This document shows positions 57,088 through 64,000 of a stretch of DNA of 64,000 bases, piece after piece. Under the pieces are notes generated by a model. It did not search any database. It saw only the letters and a list, made by a program, of their open reading frames with translations, and was not told the origin of the DNA. This DNA is from Myotis daubentonii (Eukaryota > Chordata > Mammalia > Chiroptera > Vespertilionidae), in contig NC_081847.1 in assembly GCF_963259705.1 (NCBI RefSeq), forward strand, positions 75,211,469-75,275,468. The letters run 5' to 3'. How positions within the stretch are numbered: the first letter of the stretch is position 1; each line of letters opens with the position of its first letter. The position numbers and the translations under genes are program-made.

Positions 57088-57359
57088 CTAGGATCATTCT
57101 TGGGGCCAGCAGAATGGCACAGAATGAGGTAGAAATACCAGCCACATCGAAGAGAATGATTACATCTGCAATATGGACCTGGAAGGTAAGGCGGAGAGGT
57201 GATCTCTTCTCCCCTGTGGTTGGTCTTAGAGCTCCTGTGGTGAAGGCAACAGCGTTTACTGAGTCCCTACTACATGCTGAGCCCTGTGGAAGAGGTCTCA
57301 GGGGTCCAATACGGTGGTTTTAAAATATGTTTACAAATTCTCTGACGCAGCTTCCAAAG

Positions 57360-57564
57360 CAGGGGTGGGGAACCTTTTTTCTGTCAATGGTCATTTGGAT
57401 GTTTATAATATTATTCAAGGGCCCTACAAAACTATCACCTTAAAAATTAGCCTGCTGTATTTGGTCCAACATTTAATTAACTCACCCCTAATGCCTTGGC
57501 AGGGCCAGACCAAATGATTTTGTAGGCCTTATATGTCCCCTGGGCTGGACAGTCCCCACCCCGG
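57360..57564. mobile_element. hAT-like MITE
   Basis: CAGGGGTGGGGAACCTTTTT at the left and GGACAGTCCCCACCCCGG at the right are short inverted termini of a hAT-type non-autonomous element. The interior has the GCAGGGCCAGACCAAATG segment. The target duplication is unclear. Confidence 0.65.
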
Positions 57565-57574
57565 CTAAGGGATG

Positions 57575-58055
57575 GAGTTAATTTCTCTCCCCTCGAATGT
57601 GGACCAGATTGAGTGACTCGCTTCTCACAAATAGGATCTTGTGAAGGGCAGTGTGTGATTTTTGAGACTAGATCATAAAAAGCGTTGCTGTTTCTACCTT
57701 ATACTCTCTTGGATCAATCACTCTAGAGGAGGCAGCCATCATGTTGTAAGGACACTCAAGTAGCCCTAAAGAGAAGTCCCAAGGAGGTGAGAAACTGAGG
57801 CCTCCTGCCAGGAGCCAGCACTAACTTGCCAGCCACCTTAGGAGTGGATCTTCCAGCCCCATTCAAACCTTCAGATGACAGCAGCCCTAGCCGACATCTT
57901 CACTGCAGCCTCATAAAAGACCCCAAGCCAGAGCCACCCAGCCAAACTGTTCCCAATTCCCTGACCCACCAAAACTATGTGAGATGATAAATATATCATG
58001 TTGTTTTAAGATGCTGATTTTGGGGTAGTTTGTTATGTAGCCATAGTAATCAATA
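57575..58055 (+). repeat. Probable MaLR-type LTR, second copy
   Basis: GATGGAGTTAATTTCTCTCC, CATGTTGTAAGGACACTCAA, CTTCAGATGACAGCAGCCC and a GTTTTAAGATGCTGA end are typical of old MaLR LTRs. It differs from the copy at 54040. Confidence 0.5.
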
Positions 58056-58443
58056 CATCCAATATGGGAAAGCCTCATGCTAAGGCCCCAGTTCTTCTAC
58101 CTGACGCCATTCAAGGCCTCCGATGGTGGACGCCACCTTAGTTGCCCCTTTTGTTCAATCTCCAAGAAAACACATAAAATACTTAGCACATGATGAACAC
58201 TCAGGAAGTGATTAACATTCTTAGAAAGCCCTAAGTGATCACAAAGCACACCATGGGAATGGATGAAGGATGGAGAAGGAGATGAGGCAGAGAGAAACCA
58301 ACTTCCCAGCCAATAGAGGCGAAAGGAAGCCAGCAGAAGACTGGCTGGGAGGAAACAGAGGCCCCAACCGTAGAGGTGTGGGTTCCACCACGTGCTGGCC
58401 CACTTCCGCCCTGGCTGGTCTTGGTTCTGGCCCATGTCCTCAC

Positions 58444-58568
58444 CAGCGTGGCACCATGGGCGTCGATCCAGTCAAGGTCCTGGCCCGCTGCGATCATACA
58501 GTGGATGTCTGCAATCATCTGCTGCTCGGGAGCCGCCCGCATCTCGTTGATTTTCTCTTGAGTGATGC
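58444..58568 (-). CDS. PPP1R16B: PPP1R16B coding exon (inter-ankyrin)
   Basis: Two bases complete Gly, then ITQEKINEMRAAPEQQM to DLDWIDAHGATL. It is the linker between the two ankyrin blocks. The acceptor follows a G/C homopolymer (CCCCACAG) and the donor is GTGAGG (58438-58443). The unstable G run at about 58570-58590 lies just inside the upstream intron. Confidence 0.94.
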
Positions 58569-59063
58569 CTGTGGGGGGGGGGGGGGGGGGATTTGGTCAG
58601 CACCCCAGGCTTAGGCCTCAAGGTGGGGGGGGGGGAGGAATGGCAGATAGGGAGGGCAAGGTCTCTGTGCCCCAGGGTCTGCCAGTCAAGGAGGTAGACA
58701 GACATGCCCAAAGATCATTGTGTTCCAGGCCCAATGAACACAAACACGTGCTGGCCCATAAAACAAAGGCCGCTCCTGCCTGGCACCCAGTAGGTACTAT
58801 AATGATATCGGTTACTATTGTATATGCTGTTCTTCTACCTGGAAACTCCTACCATCCACATACCCACCTCCAACTGATCAAATGGCTGGCTCCGTCTTAT
58901 TCTCTAGGTCCAGCCCAGACCCCCTCCCCCAGATACCCTCCCCTGACCACCCTGTCTGACCAGGGTTTGTTAGTTTCTTTTCATCTCCTGCAGTTGTGAT
59001 TGTAACACCTGGCACAAGGCTCAATGAGTTTTTGTTATGGGAATGACTCCATTAATGACTACA

Positions 59064-59413
59064 CAGGGGTGGGCAAAAGTAAGTTTACAGTTGTTCGTAT
59101 GGAAAGTAATACAGTAAGCCACAGCCAGTTTGGCTCAGTGGATAGAGTGTTGGCCTTCGGCCTGAAGGGTCCCTGGTTCAATTCCGGTCAAGGGCACATA
59201 TCCAGGTTGTAGGCTCAATCCCCAATAGGGGGCGTGCAGAAGGCAGCCAACAAATGATTCTCATCCTTGATGTTTCTATCTCTCTATCCCTCTCCCTTCC
59301 TCTCTGAAATCTATAAAAAAATTTTTTTTAAAGTAACACAATAATAAATAATATAAGAATAAACTCTGTGTTTCACACACTCACAACTACAAACCTACTT
59401 TTGCCCACCCATG
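59064..59413. mobile_element. Mariner-like MITE, split by a Ves SINE
   Basis: CAGGGGTGGGCAAAAGTAAG and CTACTTTTGCCCACCCATG are inverted termini of the same family as the MITE at 13748. A Ves SINE (59122-59332) interrupts it. Confidence 0.75.
59122..59332 (+). mobile_element. Ves SINE in MITE
   Basis: Contains CAGCCAGTTTGGCTCAGTGG, GGTTCAATTCCGGTCAAG and an A-rich end. AAAGTAATACAGTAA before and AAAGTAACACAATAA after suggest a diverged target duplication. Confidence 0.85.
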
Positions 59414-59860
59414 TATAACTATCAAATGGAGAGTTGAATAAATTGGGGTGGAGGGACACAGAAAGACATTTTAAAGCTTGAACCTCTCGCTAAAATGTTT
59501 AAGTGTTACTGGCAGCTACGAATGTTATTTAGTGAGAGAGTGACATGCTCTATAAAAAGATCCCTTAATCAAACATTCTTGGATAGGATTCAGGGGAGAT
59601 CTGTAAACTGGAAAGGAGAAAAATATACATGATTATTTTTATTAAACTTTAAGTGAAATAGAACATTTCCTTCCATTAGAACATAGGCAAAACCCACAGT
59701 AGAATGAGTGGTGCCTGTGATGGTCTCACCAACAGAAACAGTAGGTATTTGCGTGTCATATTATCTGATTGTTTCATGAACAAATGAAATTGGTAGATAA
59801 CTCATTTTTAAATATGTTGGTAGTTTTATTTGAATATAGTTGGTTTCCTTTATAATCCTA

Positions 59861-59988
59861 CTAGAGGCCCGATGCACAAAATCCGTGCAAGGGTAGGCCT
59901 TCCTTCCCCCAGGTGCCGGGCTTCCCTCGCAGCCCCAGATTCGTCTGGAAAGACGGAAGGACATCCGGCCTATTTAGCATATTACACT
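59861..59988 (-). mobile_element. HeliBat-type Helitron, 5' end degraded
   Basis: On the minus strand it ends GGGCCTCTAG with the sub-terminal TGCACGGATTTTGTGCA hairpin. The other end has only ATATGCTAAATAGGCC and lacks a clean TCCTATATAATAA start. Confidence 0.7.
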
Positions 59989-60722
59989 TTTTTTATTATT
60001 GATGATTCTGATAACTGAATTTAAAGATATCATTCTGAGAAGGGGTCCATAGATTCACAAGATTGGCACAAAAACTGTTAAGTGCCTCTGCAAACATTGA
60101 ATGGTTAAAGCCTGGGTGCCAGGGAGTGGACACAGCAAATCAGCGGTTATTGCTGGGATCGGGGAAGAAACACCCAGCAGGGCCTGGACAGGACCCGGGG
60201 CTGCAGTCCAGGGTCTGGTTTGAGATTCCTTTCTGAGGAGGAGCTCAGAGTCTGTATGGAGACAAGGGCAGGTCTCTCTGATTGCTACATTTGTTTCCTC
60301 TCTGAGGCTCATTTGTGACTGAGAACAGCCTACATCTTGTTTACCCGGCCCCTGGCAGCCAGCATGGTGCCTGGCAGGCACCAGCGAATGTTCCTGACTT
60401 TTTATTATTTTCCCAAGTGGGACTATATCTTTATTGCGAATGTTTATTGAATTGTCACAGCTGACGAAGAGGAGACGAGGCCAGCTGAGGCCGCCCGCGT
60501 GTGGGGGTGACACAGAGGAGAACAATGCCTCCCTTTCGCACAGCATGTGTCATCATCTTGTTAATCACACAAGATATTAATCTTAATAACGGGGACCCAT
60601 CCCACTTCCTGAGCACTGGCGTGAGCAGGCAGGTACGCAGCTTGCTAACGTGTGCACCTGCGTTGGGTAGAGCTTGCTGCAGCGCTACCCTGAGCCCACT
60701 TGATAGCATGTGCCACACTCTT

Positions 60723-61153
<431 letters not shown>

Positions 61154-61299
61154 CTACCCCGCTGTGCATCCAGCACCCACCACCCCAGCAAAGTGTACCC
61201 TAGCAAGGACACTGACTTCAGCATCCTGGGAACCCCAGATGCAAAGAGGCTAAAACCCTGGGAGAGTTGTCCCAACAGACCTCCCCCAGCTTCCTGCTC

Positions 61300-61561
61300 T
61301 GGTGAGCCAGACAAATACTATATAGTTCCACTTAGATGAGGTACCCAGGGTAGTCAAAACAATAGGAACAGAAAGTAGGGTGGTGGTTACTGTTATTGTT
61401 AACGGGAAGATGAGTTATCCAGTTTGGGAAGATGAGTTCTAAAAATGGATGGTGGTGATGGTTGCCCACGAATGTAAGTGTACGTAGTGCCACTAAACTG
61501 TACACTTAAAAATAGTTACAATGATCGATTTTATGTCACATGTATTTTTACTGCAATAAAA
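61300..61561 (+). repeat. Old L1 3' end (L1M type)
   Basis: AGTTCCACTTAGATGAGGTA, GGAACAGAAAGTAGGGTGGT, AACTGTACACTTAAAAATAG and the end GCAATAAAA are typical of ancient L1 3' UTRs. Confidence 0.65.
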
Positions 61562-61880
61562 TCTAGGGGTGGGGAGAGAATGAAGGGAGAGAGAGATAAC
61601 GAAGAGGGACAGAATGGAAAAGACAGAGTGAGACCAAGAGTGAAGGAGAGACAGAGATCGAGAGGAAAAAAAATAAAGGCACACAGAGATGGAGAGAAAA
61701 AATGGGAATTGGGAGAAGAGGAGGAGAGAGGGAGAAACAAAGAGAGGAAGAGACAGAGATGAAACCAGGATTCGGGGAGAAAGAGAAAGTGGCAGGCACT
61801 GAGAGACGGAGGAAGAGGCAGAGAGAGAGAAAAAGAGGGAGAAGGAAAGAGATGGGGGTAAAAAGAACTTGGAAAAAACC
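61562..61880 (+). repeat. Purine-rich (GA)n-like tract
   Basis: About 300 bp almost entirely of G and A on the plus strand (for example GGAGAGAATGAAGGGAGAGA). Long ORFs on both strands here are compositional. On the gene strand it is a pyrimidine tract in a PPP1R16B intron. Confidence 0.8.
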
Positions 61881-61925
61881 AAAGGCAGAGGGGAGGCTGA
61901 TCCCGGGGAAGCGAGGGGCACGTAC

Positions 61926-62398
<473 letters not shown>

Positions 62399-62417
62399 TT
62401 AAAACCTTTTCTTTTTA

Positions 62418-62635
62418 GCCCTAGCTGGTTTGGCTCAGATAGAGCATCGGCTTGCAGACTGAAGGGTCTCAGGTTCGATTCTGGTCAAGGGCACATGTCC
62501 AGGTTGCAGGCTCCATCCTTAGTAGGGGGCATGTAGGAGGCAGCCAATCAATGATTCTCTGTCATCATTGATGTTTCTCTCTCTCCCTCTCACTTCCTCT
62601 CTGAAATCAATAAAAGTATATTTTTTTTAAAAAAA
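62418..62635 (+). mobile_element. Ves SINE
   Basis: Contains GCCCTAGCTGGTTTGGCTC, GGTTCGATTCTGGTCAAG and an A-rich end. AACCTTTTCTTTTTA before and AACTTTTCTTTTTAA after are a near-perfect target duplication. Confidence 0.87.
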
Positions 62636-64000
62636 CTTTTCTTTTTAATTTCAGAAGCCTTTCTTTCAACGAAATTGTATGGAGAACACTTAGATAACCA
62701 ATAGATCCAAGCAGGGCTGCAGGGGGAGGGGAGGAAGCTGGGGAGTTTGGGGGTTCCCCTTCTCAGCAGTGGCCTCTAAGGGGTGGCCCTAGATCCATCA
62801 TAGTTTGAAACCTCTGACTTAGGAATTTTTGACTGAGGAGCTCAATTCATGGGGAAACCCCAAGTATCCAACCCTCCCCCCCAAAGAACCCAGCTCAGCT
62901 TAAAGACTGGAGGGTGGGGGAGGTCCTGAGATAGTCCTTGCAAGGAGGCAGCCATGCATGTGCTCCTGCCTGCTCACACGTGGGTCAGCAACAGAGAGAG
63001 GGAAGGTCAGGAGCGTGCAGCCCTCACATAGACTCAGGGGTCCAGCAGTCACTGGAGCCCCTAACTCCAGAGGCAGAGAGTGAAAGATTCCGAGGGGACA
63101 GAGAGGCCTCAAGCCAGGGGATGGGCAGGAGAGGCGAGGACAGAGGAGGAAGACAGGTTGCAGGAGAAGTCTGTGGGGGACTGTGCTCAGCACTGCCCAT
63201 CCGGGTGAGGGCGTGGCCTTCAGTGCAATGGGAGCTGTGGCAGAGGTATACTTGGAGGTAAAGCACAGCCAGACTTGTTTTTTAAATCCCTCCTCTGGTT
63301 GCCTGTGGAGAACAGATTGCAAGTGCAGCTTCTTTGGGAAGAGGAGGGACGTTAGGAGGTAGGTTGAAATCGCCCAATTAAGGTGATGGTGGCCTGGCCA
63401 CAGAAGTGACGGTAGGCACTGGGCGAAGTGACTGGATGCCAGCAGAATGAGAGGGGCACTTGTGGGAGCCATGGCCCCAGGTGGGTGCAGGAAAGGGGAT
63501 GGAGATAGGTCAGCACCACAGCCCCTCACCCCCACCTCATGGAGCCAAGGCTCAGCGCCAAAACATGTGGGAAAGGAACAGTCATTTGCACAGATGGTGC
63601 CAGAAACCCAGGTTCTCCTTTTGTGCCAGCCAGTGTGGGGTTGGCTGAGTCTGGGGCATCTGTCCCAACAGTGGGGCACAGGTAACCCAGTGAGGCCGGG
63701 AGATCCTCAGGTGGTGAGGAGAAGCATGCAGTTGTGCGGTGCGGCCGGCAGAGGGCGCCAGAGGCACCTGAGTGAGGTGGCGGGGAAAGGCGAGGAGCCC
63801 CAGGCTGTCACCGGGGCGATGTGTCAGGGGAGCCCCATCCCCAAGAGGAGGAGCAGCCCAGCCCCTGGGATCAGGAGATAGAAGGGCCAGAGATCCTACC
63901 CTTAGGGGCTGCAGAAAACATGAGGATGGGGGGAAAGAGCCTCAGGTTGAAGGGGGAGAGGATTGTACACCCAGAGTTGCAATCCAGGAGCTAGAGCAGC

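Overview
The window is nuclear DNA of a vespertilionid (vesper) bat. It carries about twenty tRNA-derived SINEs of the Ves type, four HeliBat-type Helitrons, a SPIN_NA (Space Invader) hAT element, several other hAT and mariner MITEs, and L1/HAL1 elements. The combination of Helitrons, SPIN and Ves SINEs is known from vesper bats; the species cannot be named from sequence alone.

Three protein-coding genes lie head to tail on the minus strand, in the order DHX35, FAM83D, PPP1R16B from low to high coordinates. This is the reverse complement of the human 20q11-q12 order PPP1R16B-FAM83D-DHX35, so synteny is conserved. DHX35 (DEAH-box RNA helicase) contributes its first four coding exons (16691 down to 6357), and the rest lies left of base 1. 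FAM83D (CHICA, a spindle protein and CK1-alpha anchor) is complete: four exons from 45091 to 23575 encode 580 residues. PPP1R16B (TIMAP, an ankyrin-repeat, prenylated PP1 targeting subunit) contributes its last eight coding exons (62071 to 51304) plus a probable 4-kb 3' UTR. Its 5' exons lie beyond 64000. All exon junctions were placed by reading GT/AG sites and checking phase across each junction.

Region by region: 1-6356 is DHX35 intron 4, filled with L1/HAL1 copies, a Helitron and a U2 snRNA fragment. 6357-16691 holds DHX35 exons 4 to 1, with a perfect 47-bp-arm hairpin, a solo ERV LTR and a Helitron nested in a MITE in intron 1. 16.2-17.0 kb is the DHX35 CpG-rich promoter. 17-23 kb is intergenic and holds a nearly open FBXO6-like retrocopy. 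23.2-45.1 kb is FAM83D; its introns hold a 1-kb Helitron, a hAT inserted at the edge of a mariner MITE, a solo LTR nested in a Tigger-like MITE, a truncated HAL1 copy and SPIN_NA. 44.6-45.6 kb is the FAM83D CpG island, with a TATA box and a CHR/CCAAT arrangement typical of G2/M genes. 47.3-51.3 kb is the inferred PPP1R16B 3' UTR. 51.3-64 kb is the PPP1R16B body.

No prokaryotic features, CRISPR arrays or functional RNA genes were found. The three genes do not form a pathway; their neighbourhood is ordinary vertebrate synteny. The noteworthy material is in the non-coding DNA: the hairpin, tailless retro-insertions with target-site duplications, nested transposons, the retrogene broken by one TGA, and a SINE 20 nt from a splice donor. 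No undescribed multi-gene system is evident.
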